The position numbers were made by a program, and so were the translations under genes. A stretch of DNA of 55,898 nucleotides, from contig CAJATL010000028.1 in assembly GCA_903944895.1 (NCBI GenBank), positions 1 to 55,898 on the forward strand, given 5' to 3'. This DNA comes from an uncultured Bacteroidota bacterium. GTDB taxonomy: Bacteria > Bacteroidota > Bacteroidia > Bacteroidales > 4484-276. The notes beneath the pieces are model-generated. The model ran no database searches. It saw only the letters and a program-made list of their open reading frames with translations, and was not told where the DNA came from. Of the stretch, positions 8,616 through 16,755 are shown piece by piece (position 1 is the first letter of the stretch; every line of letters begins with the position of its first letter).

Positions 8616-9401
8616 TTAGACTTTGTTATTTTCTGTAAAATCTGTTATCCATTTGAACGGTTCCCGGTGTTCCTGTTTAACCCGTTCGGGTAAAAATGTT
8701 TTTGCATCATGCTCTAAATTGAAAAACTTACAAAACGCCCGGCCTAAAAATTGGGGGTTGTAAATATCAAAGTCATTATTCAATCGGTTTTTTTCTCTCA
8801 ACCGATAAGCTAAACCGGCCAACAATGCTTTGGTGTGTTGCCACTGATAACGCCCGGTTTCACGGTCAAAACTTATTAATTCATCATTTTCCAAATGCTT
8901 AATAACCATTTCAAAATAATCAGGGCGTTTGAATATTTCAGATAAATCCGGGATTTGCTTTTGTGGGTTTATTTTGGTGGCCGGGGGTGGCGTTGCTGGT
9001 TCCTGGTTCGCCTGGTTTTCAATTTCGGCCAATTCTGTTTTGATAAAATCCAATTCCTTCGCCGGTAAAAAAGCAAAAAAGTAAAGCTCTTTATCAAATT
9101 CATAAGTCATTGCAAATCTTAAAACTTCCCTACATAAAATTGGTTGTACTTTTTTGGGTAGTGTTTTTATATTTAAAAACGCCTCATCAATTTCAATGAA
9201 ATTACTTTGGGTTAAAATCCAATCGTATTTACTCGGGGTTTCATTTCGTAAAACTAAAAACTCTTTAGTGTGCTCTTCATTTGGTACAAATAAGCAGTTT
9301 TTAATTTTCCTGTTTACTGTTTGGAAAATTTTAATGTATTCCACTGCCTTATCAGCTTCGCCAATAGCCCGCAAAGCCTTTTTAAATTCTAAATAATCCA
9401 T
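8616..9401 (-). CDS. Element protein, unknown (RteC/DUF-like)
   Basis: A 261-residue soluble protein between the integrase and the excisionase-like gene. It has an N-terminal helical and acidic half, a low-complexity QANQEPATPPPATK linker, and a C-terminal domain (KALLAGLAYRLREKNRL...FLGRAFCKFFN) of the kind found at the C-terminus of Bacteroidota island regulators. I cannot name the function. Position suggests a role in control of excision or replication. Confidence 0.7.
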   Translation of the reverse strand: MDYLEFKKALRAIGEADKAVEYIKIFQTVNRKIKNCLFVPNEEHTKEFLVLRNETPSKYDWILTQSNFIEIDEAFLNIKTLPKKVQPILCREVLRFAMTYEFDKELYFFAFLPAKELDFIKTELAEIENQANQEPATPPPATKINPQKQIPDLSEIFKRPDYFEMVIKHLENDELISFDRETGRYQWQHTKALLAGLAYRLREKNRLNNDFDIYNPQFLGRAFCKFFNLEHDAKTFLPERVKQEHREPFKWITDFTENNKV

Positions 9402-9436
9402 TGGTTTATTATTTGGTTAAACGTTTGCAAATCTAA

Positions 9437-10768
9437 TTAAATAGCCCTTAAACGGCCTTTGGTAAAATAATCATGGTTTAGTAAAAGTTCGGCGTTTTCA
9501 TCATCAGAAACATTAATGTATTTCATAAAAATAGCTTCGGTTTGGTGGCCTGTAAGCTTCATTATTGAAATGGCAGGAACGCCCGCCCTAAATAGGTTGG
9601 TGGCGAAGGTTCGGCGCCCTGTATGGCAGCTTATCAATTCATATTTTTTGAAGGTTTTCGAAACCCTAAACCCCCCCTTTGTTTTTACGGTTTCTACATT
9701 CCCATTAATCCCGGCCAATTCGCCAACTTCCTTTAAATAATCATTCATTTTTTGGTTACTTATTGCCCTGGGTAGGTGGTTTTCATATTTTGCCAACAAA
9801 TCAGCAACCCGCCAATGGATCGGGATTACAACCGCTTTGCCCGTTTTCCTGGTAAATATTTTTAGTTTGGTTCCTTCAATGATGTTTTCAGGTGAAATGG
9901 CCGTAAAATCCTGAAACCTTAACCCGGTATAACAACTGATCAAAAACAAATCCCGGACGGATTCCAACCGCCTATTATTTGATAAATCGTAATTCCAAAG
10001 CAAATCCAATTCATTTTCAGTAAGGTTAATATGTTCAACGTTTTCGGTTGTGGCTGCAAACTTTTTGCTTTCAAAGGCATGGTTTGTATTAATCCCGGCT
10101 TCGGTGGCTTCCTTTAAAAATACCTTTAGTGTTTTGATGTATTTGCCAACGGTGTTTTGGCTGTGGCCGTATTTTACTGTTTTACCAACTTTTAAGGGGG
10201 TTTGCAGGAAGGTTACAAAATCCTGGTAAAAATTCAAATCAATATTTTCAAAATCCAATTTTCCTTTGCGCTTCCTTTGGGCAAAATCCTGCAAAGTTTT
10301 TAAGGTGGTATTATATTTTTGAATTGTTCTTAAATTGATCGGTTTGGGGTTGGATTCCCTGGTAAATTTTACCGTTTTAATGTAGTTATCTATGAAACCA
10401 AACAAAGTAATTTTTTCGGGGCCGGGTTCCGGTTCGGGGGTGGGTAGTATTTTAAATTCTTTATCCAGTTCAACCCTTAACCCATCAATGGTTGGTTCAA
10501 TCTTTTGTCCCGTCCAAAAACTTTCAATTTCAGCAACTTTGTTTTTGTATCGGGATAACTGCAAATTAATGCTTTTTAGTTGTTCAGATAGTTGCTTATT
10601 GCCTTTGATAGCTTCATTGGCGGTTTGTGTTTCGGTGTTCCAATATTGGGGTTCAATACTTTCGCCGGTTGAATATTTCAGGCGGTTGCTTCCAATCCTG
10701 AAAACTAAAAATATCAGGGTTTTACCCTTTGCGTTGGGTTCCCTTAATAATAATTTTGGTGCTGCCAT
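9437..10768 (-). CDS. Tyrosine recombinase (element integrase)
   Basis: A 443-residue tyrosine integrase. It has an N-terminal arm-binding domain (about 1-100), a SAM-like core-binding domain (about 115-235) and a catalytic domain with SCYTGLRFQDF (catalytic Arg), a TRKTGKAVVIPI strand (Lys), LISCHTGRRTFATNLF (His-x-x-Arg), TGHQTEAIFMKYI (His and the nucleophile Tyr). All catalytic residues appear present. It lies just inside attR and is transcribed away from it. It should recombine the tRNA-Arg 3' end with the element attP. Confidence 0.93.
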   Translation of the reverse strand: MAAPKLLLREPNAKGKTLIFLVFRIGSNRLKYSTGESIEPQYWNTETQTANEAIKGNKQLSEQLKSINLQLSRYKNKVAEIESFWTGQKIEPTIDGLRVELDKEFKILPTPEPEPGPEKITLFGFIDNYIKTVKFTRESNPKPINLRTIQKYNTTLKTLQDFAQRKRKGKLDFENIDLNFYQDFVTFLQTPLKVGKTVKYGHSQNTVGKYIKTLKVFLKEATEAGINTNHAFESKKFAATTENVEHINLTENELDLLWNYDLSNNRRLESVRDLFLISCYTGLRFQDFTAISPENIIEGTKLKIFTRKTGKAVVIPIHWRVADLLAKYENHLPRAISNQKMNDYLKEVGELAGINGNVETVKTKGGFRVSKTFKKYELISCHTGRRTFATNLFRAGVPAISIMKLTGHQTEAIFMKYINVSDDENAELLLNHDYFTKGRLRAI

Positions 10769-10823
10769 TGGTTGAAAATTTTAGTTTGTTAAACGTTTCA
10801 ACAAAGATAACTATAATTTTTAG

Positions 10824-10844
10824 CGGGGACGGTATCGGGGACGG
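10824..10844 (+). repeat. Probable integrase arm-type site, right end
   Basis: This is an identical copy of the CGGGGACGG-TAT-CGGGGACGG pair at 2961-2981, placed between the integrase start and attR. A variant pair with the same substitutions in both halves occurs at 11032-11052 in the neighbouring remnant. Confidence 0.55.
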
Positions 10845-10963
10845 TTTTTATTTGTTTTCCTATGTTTTTTTATCAACAACCCAAATTTGAAAACCTTTGA
10901 AACCCCTATAAATACAAGCATTTAGGATAAATTTAGCAAAAAGTAACAAAGTAATATTTTAGC

Positions 10964-11005
10964 CCTGGTGGGGCTACACTTTAAAAATTAACCCATTGTT
11001 TAACA
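10964..11005 (+). repeat. attR direct repeat (displaced tRNA 3' end)
   Basis: This is the right copy of the 42-base repeat. It carries only the tRNA 3' end and no 5' part, as expected for the displaced attachment site. Similarity with the left end continues beyond the repeat to about 11220 because a second, degraded element starts here. Confidence 0.88.
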
Positions 11006-11031
11006 GATTGTTAGCAATGGGTTTTTTGTTG

Positions 11032-11052
11032 CGTTGCCGGTATCGTTGCCGA
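11032..11052 (+). repeat. Variant arm-type repeat pair in the remnant
   Basis: CGTTGCCGG-TAT-CGTTGCCGA occupies the place of the CGGGGACGG pair at 2961-2981, with the same changes in both halves. Confidence 0.5.
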
Positions 11053-11195
11053 TTTTGATGATAAAACGCCCTTTTTGGTGGCTTTTGTTTCAATAAAAAA
11101 ATTATCTTTTTTGCCGCCTTCCTTTATTTGCTGGTTAAACGTTTTGCAGTCGGTGGGTGGTTCCCCGGCTGCTTTTTTTTGCCTGAAACAAAAAA

Positions 11196-11217
11196 CCCCG
11201 GCGAAGGTTGGCCGGGG
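11196..11217 (-). terminator. Terminator hairpin with GGCGAAGGTT-type loop (copy D)
   Basis: CCCCGGC (11196-11202) pairs with GCCGGGG (11211-11217), with a T run when read leftward. It ends the 11245-11946 gene, in the same position as copy A of the intact element. Confidence 0.7.
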
Positions 11218-11244
11218 GGTAATTTGAAATTCTTTTTTGAATAA

Positions 11245-11946
11245 TTAAAAGCTATTATCTTTTCTTAAACTTAAAATGTAGGTTAATTGTGATTTTGAAT
11301 AGTTCATAATTCCTGCTTTGACGGCCAATAATTCTTTTAAACGTGATTCCCATCCTTTTGAATCTGAAGCTGTGATCGGATATAGTGATGATAATGGCAT
11401 TTGTGAAGAATGTTCTAAATAGTTATAATAAAAATAATGTTCAACCATTGGATCGGTAATTTTCATTTTAAACCGCTCATCTTTTACAGTGATTTCAACC
11501 GTAAAATGGCATCTGATTTTTGTTAACAACTCCTTTGATGGATTTACCCACCAGCTAACTTCCGTCGTATAGTAATCCTCGAAAAACCCTTTAAGTATCA
11601 ATTTACCTGATTCATAGTCTTCATAATGCAACACAGCAGAAATGTTACCAAAGGTTATGGCCGTGTATTCTTTAACTCTTTGGAATATTTCTTTTTTGGT
11701 GAAGCCCGATAATGTATCAATAAATAAATACTCGATTCTTTTTGTTTCCCGATTAACTGGAAAATCGGGATAGCCCCCAAAATAGGCAATTAATCTATTC
11801 CATTCTTTTCCCATAACCTGGTATTGTTCGGATGAAAACTCCTTATTTTCAAAACGTGTTTTTACACTTTCAAGTTCAATTTCAGATGTTTGCGAAAAGC
11901 TGGTAATACTTAAAGACATTAATAAAATCAAAATTGCTTTTTTCAT
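11245..11946 (-). CDS. Secreted protein, cargo of the remnant element
   Basis: A 233-residue protein with a signal peptide (MKKAILILLMSLSITSFSQ, residues 1-19). The mature protein carries a segment similar in style to DUF4468 proteins: VKTRFENKEF, a mid-protein RVKEYTAITFG, and a beta-strand-rich second half. A TACTTTTG -7 box and a leader nearly matching that of 3196-3582 lie upstream. The protein is different from 3196-3582 although both flanks are alike. Function unknown. Confidence 0.75.
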   Translation of the reverse strand: MKKAILILLMSLSITSFSQTSEIELESVKTRFENKEFSSEQYQVMGKEWNRLIAYFGGYPDFPVNRETKRIEYLFIDTLSGFTKKEIFQRVKEYTAITFGNISAVLHYEDYESGKLILKGFFEDYYTTEVSWWVNPSKELLTKIRCHFTVEITVKDERFKMKITDPMVEHYFYYNYLEHSSQMPLSSLYPITASDSKGWESRLKELLAVKAGIMNYSKSQLTYILSLRKDNSF

Positions 11947-12262
11947 TTTTTTAGTTTTTTGATAAGATTTTTAAATTGAATTAACCAAACAAAAGTACTT
12001 TTTTAATTCAGGATAAGAATTAAGAAAAGTTTAGGCGAAGTGTTCGCGGAGTTAATTAGGTTTACAGCTATGGCTGAGCATTGAAAACCTTATTTCTGCA
12101 ATTCCAACCTTAGTGCAAAAACCCTGTCCGTCCCATTTTCAAACCTTATTACCTTATTTTTCGGATTGTTTTGGTCGATGTTGAGCGGGTTTTAAGAGGT
12201 TCTCTTTATGCAAAAGGTGAAACCTTTTTGTTGCGGATCATGGGAAATTAACCATAGAAGCC

Positions 12263-12427
12263 AGCCAGGTGCAGCGCACCGTAAATGTTTGTAGAAACCA
12301 CATTACCAAACCGCACCAAAAGGTGCAGAGCACCGCAACATTAAGCCGGATATTCCGGTGCGCTGCACCTTGAAAATTCAGTGATGGGCAAACATTCTAC
12401 AAACATTTCGCGGCGCTGCCGCTGGCA
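12263..12427. repeat. Nested inverted repeats (REP/MITE-like)
   Basis: Outer arms 12263-12296 and 12395-12427 are near inverse complements (sharing AAATGTTTGTAGAA). Inner arms 12320-12335 and 12356-12371 carry GGTGCAGAGCACCG and its complement. The stretch has no coding frame of note and lies inside the decayed element before metG. Confidence 0.6.
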
Positions 12428-12431
12428 TATT

Positions 12432-12464
12432 AAAGGTTTCACCTTTCCAAAAGATGAAACCTTT
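12432..12464. repeat. Dispersed palindrome AAAGGTTTCACC...
   Basis: AAAGGTTTCACCTTT pairs with AGATGAAACCTTT. A near-perfect copy occurs at 31632-31664 and a half copy at 12212-12229, so it is a dispersed family rather than a gene-specific terminator. Confidence 0.55.
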
Positions 12465-12477
12465 TTGCCCGACCAAG

Positions 12478-12570
12478 GATTTGCATTTTTCAATATTCGG
12501 ATTTGTAATGCTGTCACACGCAAACTAAATGAAGTTTGCAAATGCACCACAGCGATAATGGCTGTTTATC
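12478..12570 (-). pseudogene. Fragment of a Toprim/primase-like gene
   Basis: The run starting TTTGCATTTTTCAATATTC at 12478 matches 6031 onward inside the element's Toprim gene, with scattered substitutions, and continues through the sequence matching CAACAATGGCGG. The reading frame is broken and both ends are missing. It marks how far the remnant element extends toward metG. Confidence 0.7.
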
Positions 12571-12578
12571 GATTTATC

Positions 12579-12586
12579 TATCTTTG
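12579..12586 (+). promoter_or_regulatory. -7 box of metG
   Basis: TATCTTTG fits the Bacteroidota TAnnTTTG consensus and lies 26 bases before the metG ATG. Confidence 0.55.
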
Positions 12587-12612
12587 CCGAAATTTTCTGT
12601 AATTTTTTACTG

Positions 12613-14682
12613 ATGGAAACAAATAGCTCAACGCCAAAACAATTTAAACGCACTACCGTGACTTCGGCTTTGCCTTACGCCAACGGGCCAATTCATATCG
12701 GCCACCTGGCCGGGGTTTACATTCCTGCCGATATTTTTGTGCGCTACCTCCGCTCCAAAGGCGAAGAAGTGGTTTTTATCGGAGGCTCCGACGAACACGG
12801 CGTGCCAATCACCATAAAAGCCCGTCAGCAGGGCGTTTCGCCGCAGGATATCGTGGATAAATATCACGAAATCATCAAACAGTCGTTTAAGGATTTTGGA
12901 ATTTCATTCGACGTTTATTCCCGGACTTCCAATAAAATCCATCACGAGACGGCTTCTGAGTTTTTTAAGAAGCTGTTCGATCAGGGCGATTTTATCGAGA
13001 AAACTTCCGAGCAATATTTTGATGAGGAAAACAACCAGTTCCTGGCCGACCGCTACATCACCGGAACCTGTCCGCATTGCAGCAATGAGCGGGCTTACGG
13101 CGACCAATGCGAAAATTGCGGAACCACACTCAACGCCACCGACCTCATCAACCCAAAATCGGCGCTTAGCGGAAATGTGCCCGTTTTAAAAGAAACCAAA
13201 CACTGGTTTTTGCCTTTGGATAAATACGAAAACTGGCTTAAAGAATGGATCATCGAAGGCCACAAAGACGACTGGAAACCCAACGTTTACGGTCAGGTGA
13301 AATCGTGGATTGATCACGGCCTGCAACCCCGCGCCGTAACCCGCGACCTCGACTGGGGCGTGAACGTTCCGCTGCCCGGCACCGAAGGAAAAGTGCTTTA
13401 TGTGTGGTTTGATGCACCCATCGGCTACATTTCGGCAACCCGCGAATGGGCCGAACAAACCGGCAACAACTGGGAAACCTGGTGGAAAGACCCCGAAACC
13501 CGGCTGCTCCATTTTATCGGCAAGGACAACATCGTTTTCCATTGCATCATTTTCCCGGCCATGCTCAAGGCCGAAGGAAGCTACATTCTGCCCGAAAATG
13601 TCCCGGCTTTTGAGTTTCTGAACCTTGAAAATGATAAAATCTCGACAAGCCGCAACTGGGCTGTCTGGTTACACGAATATCTCGAAGAGTTCCCCGGAAA
13701 GCAGGACGTGCTGCGTTATGTGCTCACTTCAAACGCACCCGAAACCAAAGATAACGACTTTACCTGGAAAGATTTCCAGAGTAAAAACAACAACGAGTTG
13801 CTCGCTATTTTCGGGAATTTTGTGAACCGCGCCCTGGTTTTGACGCAAAAATATTTTGAAGGGAAAGTGCCGGAAATAACCGGCCTTACAGAGGAGGATA
13901 AAAAAGTAATTGCTGAGATCGGGCAATTTCCGGCGAAAATCAGCCGTAGCCTCGATTTGTTCCGCTTCCGCGAAGCCCTTGCCGAAATGATGAACCTTGC
14001 GCGCCTCGGCAACAAATATCTCACCGACAACGAACCCTGGAAAATCATCAAAACCGACGAAGAACGGGTGAAAACCGTACTGAATATTTCACTTCAGATT
14101 TGCGCCAATCTCACTATTGTGGCAGAGCCATTCCTGCCTTTTACAGCTCACCGGCTGGCTGATTTGCTGAATCTCGAGACCCTGAAATGGAAAGATGCCG
14201 GAAATGCTGAAATCTTAAAAACAGGGACTTTGCTTAAAAATCCGGAATATCTGTTTGAGAAAATTGAGGACGAGGCCATCGCAGCGCAGGTGCAGAAGCT
14301 TTTAGATACCAAAATCAACAATGCTGCCGGTGCTTTTACTGCAAAGCCGGCGCGCGAAAACATCACCTTCGATGATTTTGCAAAACTGGATATCCGCGTG
14401 GGAACCATCATCGAAGCCGAAAAAGTAGCTAAAACCAAAAAACTTCTGAAACTAAAAATAGATACTGGAATCGACAAAAGAACCGTTGTTTCGGGCATAG
14501 CCGAATATTTTGAGCCGGAAGCCATCATCGGGAAAAAGGTATCGATACTTGTAAACCTTGCACCAAAACAATTAAAAGGCATCGAATCGCAGGGCATGAT
14601 CCTGATGGCCGAAAATTCCGATGGAACGCTTGGATTTATGTCGCCTCCGGAAGGTTTTGTAAATGGGAGCGAGATCAGGTAA
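12613..14682 (+). CDS. metG: Methionyl-tRNA synthetase
   Basis: A 689-residue class I aminoacyl-tRNA synthetase that charges tRNA-Met with methionine in the cytoplasm. The HIGH signature is at residues 28-31 (PIHIGHLAG). A zinc knuckle [18 protein letters not shown] lies near residue 145. The KMSKS loop appears as KISTS near residue 340, and an anticodon-binding helical domain follows. The last 110 residues form the EMAP/Trbp111-like tRNA-binding dimerisation domain ([11 protein letters not shown]). Length and order match the long dimeric form. A TATCTTTG box lies upstream, and mobile-element debris abuts the promoter. Confidence 0.97.
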   Translation: METNSSTPKQFKRTTVTSALPYANGPIHIGHLAGVYIPADIFVRYLRSKGEEVVFIGGSDEHGVPITIKARQQGVSPQDIVDKYHEIIKQSFKDFGISFDVYSRTSNKIHHETASEFFKKLFDQGDFIEKTSEQYFDEENNQFLADRYITGTCPHCSNERAYGDQCENCGTTLNATDLINPKSALSGNVPVLKETKHWFLPLDKYENWLKEWIIEGHKDDWKPNVYGQVKSWIDHGLQPRAVTRDLDWGVNVPLPGTEGKVLYVWFDAPIGYISATREWAEQTGNNWETWWKDPETRLLHFIGKDNIVFHCIIFPAMLKAEGSYILPENVPAFEFLNLENDKISTSRNWAVWLHEYLEEFPGKQDVLRYVLTSNAPETKDNDFTWKDFQSKNNNELLAIFGNFVNRALVLTQKYFEGKVPEITGLTEEDKKVIAEIGQFPAKISRSLDLFRFREALAEMMNLARLGNKYLTDNEPWKIIKTDEERVKTVLNISLQICANLTIVAEPFLPFTAHRLADLLNLETLKWKDAGNAEILKTGTLLKNPEYLFEKIEDEAIAAQVQKLLDTKINNAAGAFTAKPARENITFDDFAKLDIRVGTIIEAEKVAKTKKLLKLKIDTGIDKRTVVSGIAEYFEPEAIIGKKVSILVNLAPKQLKGIESQGMILMAENSDGTLGFMSPPEGFVNGSEIR

Positions 14683-14745
14683 TTACAGAAACCTCTCTGG
14701 TAGCCAATATTTTTCAAGGAATATCTGAAATTTTAACTCAAAATT

Positions 14746-14762
14746 ATACCAAGAATTGGTAT
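14746..14762. promoter_or_regulatory. Palindromic operator overlapping the parDE promoter
   Basis: ATACCAA-GAA-TTGGTAT is a perfect 7-base inverted repeat whose right arm overlaps the -7 box TATTTTTG (14760-14767). ParD-type RHH antitoxins usually repress their own promoter by binding such a site. Confidence 0.55.
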
Positions 14763-14781
14763 TTTTGAAAAAAAATATGTT

Positions 14782-15033
14782 ATGGCAAAAAACACATCTA
14801 TTTTGTTAGGCAACTACTTTGATGATTTTATCAATCAGCAAATTAAATCAGGAAGATACTCTTCGGCAAGTGAAGTTGTAAGAGCTGCTTTGAGAATGTT
14901 TGAACATGAAGAATCAAAAAAAACTGAACTTATTAAAGAATTAAAAAAAGGCGAAAAATCAGGTTTAATACAAGATTTTGACCGAACAGCTTTTTTGAAA
15001 AATCTTCATCAAAAACATTTGACTGAATTATGA
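14782..15033 (+). CDS. parD: ParD-type RHH antitoxin
   Basis: An 83-residue ParD/CopG-like antitoxin. The N-terminal ribbon-helix-helix is visible as SILLGNYFDDFINQQIKSGRYSSASEVVRAALR; the C-terminal part (LIQDFDRTAFLKNLHQKH) is the toxin-wrapping tail. Its stop overlaps the toxin start by four bases (ATGA), so the pair is translationally coupled. A palindrome over the promoter is the likely autoregulatory site. Confidence 0.9.
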   Translation: MAKNTSILLGNYFDDFINQQIKSGRYSSASEVVRAALRMFEHEESKKTELIKELKKGEKSGLIQDFDRTAFLKNLHQKHLTEL

Positions 15034-15329
15034 AATATAATATCAGTAAGGAAGCAAGTTTGGATTTGGAAAACATTTGGCGCTACACCTTTGAAAATTG
15101 GTCACCTGAACAAGCAGACCGATATTTCAACCTGATAATGGATGAAATAGAATATCTCTCTGAAAATCCAAAATCAGGAACTGACTTTAGCAAAGTGAGA
15201 AAAGGGTATTTTCGTTCCCGGATAAAATCACATTTCATGTTTTACAAAATTAATTGGAAAAATGAAGCGATTGAAATTATCAGAATTCTGCATCAACAAA
15301 TGGACATTGAGGCACGACTTTATGAATAA
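15030..15329 (+). CDS. parE: ParE-type toxin
   Basis: A 99-residue RelE/ParE-superfamily toxin. The typical motifs are present: an N-terminal LDLENIWRYTFENWSPEQA helix pair, IEYLSENPKSGTDFS, the basic core VRKGYFRSRIKSHFMFYKI, and a C-terminal strand VEIIRILHQQMD-like segment. ParE toxins poison DNA gyrase, while the closely related RelE group cuts mRNA on ribosomes; the ParD partner favours the former. The start ATG overlaps the parD stop. Confidence 0.9.
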   Translation: MKYNISKEASLDLENIWRYTFENWSPEQADRYFNLIMDEIEYLSENPKSGTDFSKVRKGYFRSRIKSHFMFYKINWKNEAIEIIRILHQQMDIEARLYE

Positions 15330-15507
15330 AGGCTGTAATTCTGGCTTTGTAATTCCAAAGTTTTGAAACAGCGGTGGTTGTGAAGCAAAATTTTGAACTT
15401 TAATTCAGGCTTTTGTGTGGCGCGACAGGAAAGTTAGCGATTTCTCCGTACATGCAAAAAGCCACGGAGCGGTTTTCAAAACCTGACTGGTTTAAACAAT
15501 TTAAATT

Positions 15508-16173
15508 ATGATTTTATCAGATTTCCAGCAAGAGATTATTCGAAAAACTTCGGAATATGTCCGCCAAACCCTAGCTGGTGCCGAAGGTGGCCACGATTGG
15601 TGGCACATTTACCGGGTGTGGAAACTGGCTAATAAAATTGGTACCGAAGAAGGTGCAGACCTTTTTGTTATTGAGCTTGCAGCGCTTTTGCACGACATCG
15701 CCGACCCGAAATTTCATGATGGTGATGAAGAAATCGGGCCTGAACTGGCAAAGGAATTTTTGGAGAAACAAGGCGTTGATGAAGCGATTATTGACCATGT
15801 TGACAAAATTATCCGCAATATTTCTTTTAAAAACAGCTTCCAAAATGCCGGATTCCAGTCGGAGGAACTCGACGTTGTTCAGGATGCCGACCGCCTTGAT
15901 GCCATTGGAGCCATCGGCATTGCGCGGGCGTTTAATTATGGTGGATTTAAAAACCGCCCGCTGTATGACCCGGGAATTCCGCCAAACCAGGTTTTGACAA
16001 AAGAGGCATACAAAAACAGTGTTTCTCCAACCATCAACCATTTTTATGAGAAGCTGCTTTTGTTAAAAGATCTCATGAACACGCCGACAGGAAAGAGAAT
16101 GGCCGAAGAAAGGCATCACTTTATGGAAATTTATCTCGAAAGGTTTTATAATGAATGGGAAGGCAGGGATTGA
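15508..16173 (+). CDS. HD-domain phosphohydrolase
   Basis: A 221-residue HD-superfamily hydrolase of the YedJ-like group. Metal ligands are visible: H in GGHDWWHIYRVW, the HD pair in ALLHDIADPKF, an H in IIDHVDKIIRNISFK, and D in VVQDADRLDAIGAIGIAR. These enzymes hydrolyse phosphate esters, probably nucleotides, in the cytoplasm; the substrate is not readable from sequence. It is separated from parE by about 180 bases with no evident gene. Confidence 0.88.
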   Translation: MILSDFQQEIIRKTSEYVRQTLAGAEGGHDWWHIYRVWKLANKIGTEEGADLFVIELAALLHDIADPKFHDGDEEIGPELAKEFLEKQGVDEAIIDHVDKIIRNISFKNSFQNAGFQSEELDVVQDADRLDAIGAIGIARAFNYGGFKNRPLYDPGIPPNQVLTKEAYKNSVSPTINHFYEKLLLLKDLMNTPTGKRMAEERHHFMEIYLERFYNEWEGRD

Positions 16174-16335
16174 AGGAAGTCGGGAGTCGGAAGACCGGAG
16201 TAAAAAGCGTAATGTCAAAAACAACTATTTAAATTTCAAAAAGATAAATTGTTCTAATGAGGTATTTTCGGACTTCCGACTTCGGACTTCCAGCCAATAA
16301 GAATCATTCATGCAAATAAAACAAAACTAAAAAAT

Positions 16336-16755
16336 ATGATAACAAACACTGAAGTTCAGGAATTACTCAGCCATTGCCACGGCTATGCTGCTGATTTATT
16401 AATGGAAACAGGTGAACTGTTTCCTTTTGGGGCAAGCATGGATGCTGCTGGCCGATCAAGCCACCGGGAGTATGAAATTGATCTTAAAAAAATCCCGTCC
16501 AATGGCGAAATTATCGAAAAGCTGCTTGCCGTTTTTGAGGAGGAATTTAATGCGGGTGAGTTAAAAGCTTATGCCCTGGTTTATGAAGTCAGGATAAAAT
16601 TAGACGAAAACACCACCACCGATGCATTTGCCATAGACATAAAACACAGGGAATCCGAAGAAATCCCTGTGTTTTACTATCCGTTTACGATTGAGGAAAA
16701 CGAAAATGTGGTGTTTGGCGAAAACTTTGCCGTAAAGCGAAGTGCTACAAACTAG
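16336..16755 (+). CDS. Conserved-looking small protein, unknown
   Basis: A 139-residue soluble acidic protein without a signal peptide. It has ELLSHCHGYAADLLMETGELFPFGASMD at the N-terminus and an alternating strand pattern (AYALVYEVRIKL, FAIDIKHRESEEIPVFYYPFTI) later, so it looks like an alpha+beta fold. I do not recognise the family. Its stop overlaps the end of the converging lipoprotein gene by 11 bases. The 160-base gap before it contains an inverted repeat of GAAGTCGG-like units. Confidence 0.72.
   Translation: MITNTEVQELLSHCHGYAADLLMETGELFPFGASMDAAGRSSHREYEIDLKKIPSNGEIIEKLLAVFEEEFNAGELKAYALVYEVRIKLDENTTTDAFAIDIKHRESEEIPVFYYPFTIEENENVVFGENFAVKRSATN

Larger units (their letters stand above)
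2893..10963. mobile_element. Integrative element in tRNA-Arg with tyrosine integrase
   Basis: The element is bounded by 42-base direct repeats at 2893-2934 and 10964-11005, the first being the 3' end of the intact tRNA-Arg. Inside, one leftward gene set runs from a tyrosine integrase beside the right end through an unknown protein, an excisionase-like HTH, a DUF3987 protein, a Toprim protein and two small genes; two secreted-protein cargo genes lie near the left end. No conjugation, capsid or terminase genes are visible, so it resembles a small mobilisable or satellite-like genomic island that needs a helper. A decayed relative sits directly to its right. Confidence 0.85.
10964..12570. mobile_element. 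Decayed second integrative element in tandem
   Basis: From 10964 to about 11220 the sequence parallels the left end of the intact element (tRNA end, terminator, arm-type pair, GC hairpin). A leftward secreted-protein gene with the same promoter region follows (11245-11946). At 12478-12570 a stretch closely resembles 6013-6105 of the Toprim gene but is out of frame and truncated. The integrase and most replication genes are gone. This is best explained as an older insertion at the same tRNA that lost its interior. Confidence 0.75.

Noticed and set aside
13186-13542. Long opposite-strand frames within metG and within the oxidoreductase gene (for example 18518-19882)
   Set aside because: They mirror the high-G+C third positions of well-supported genes and match no family.
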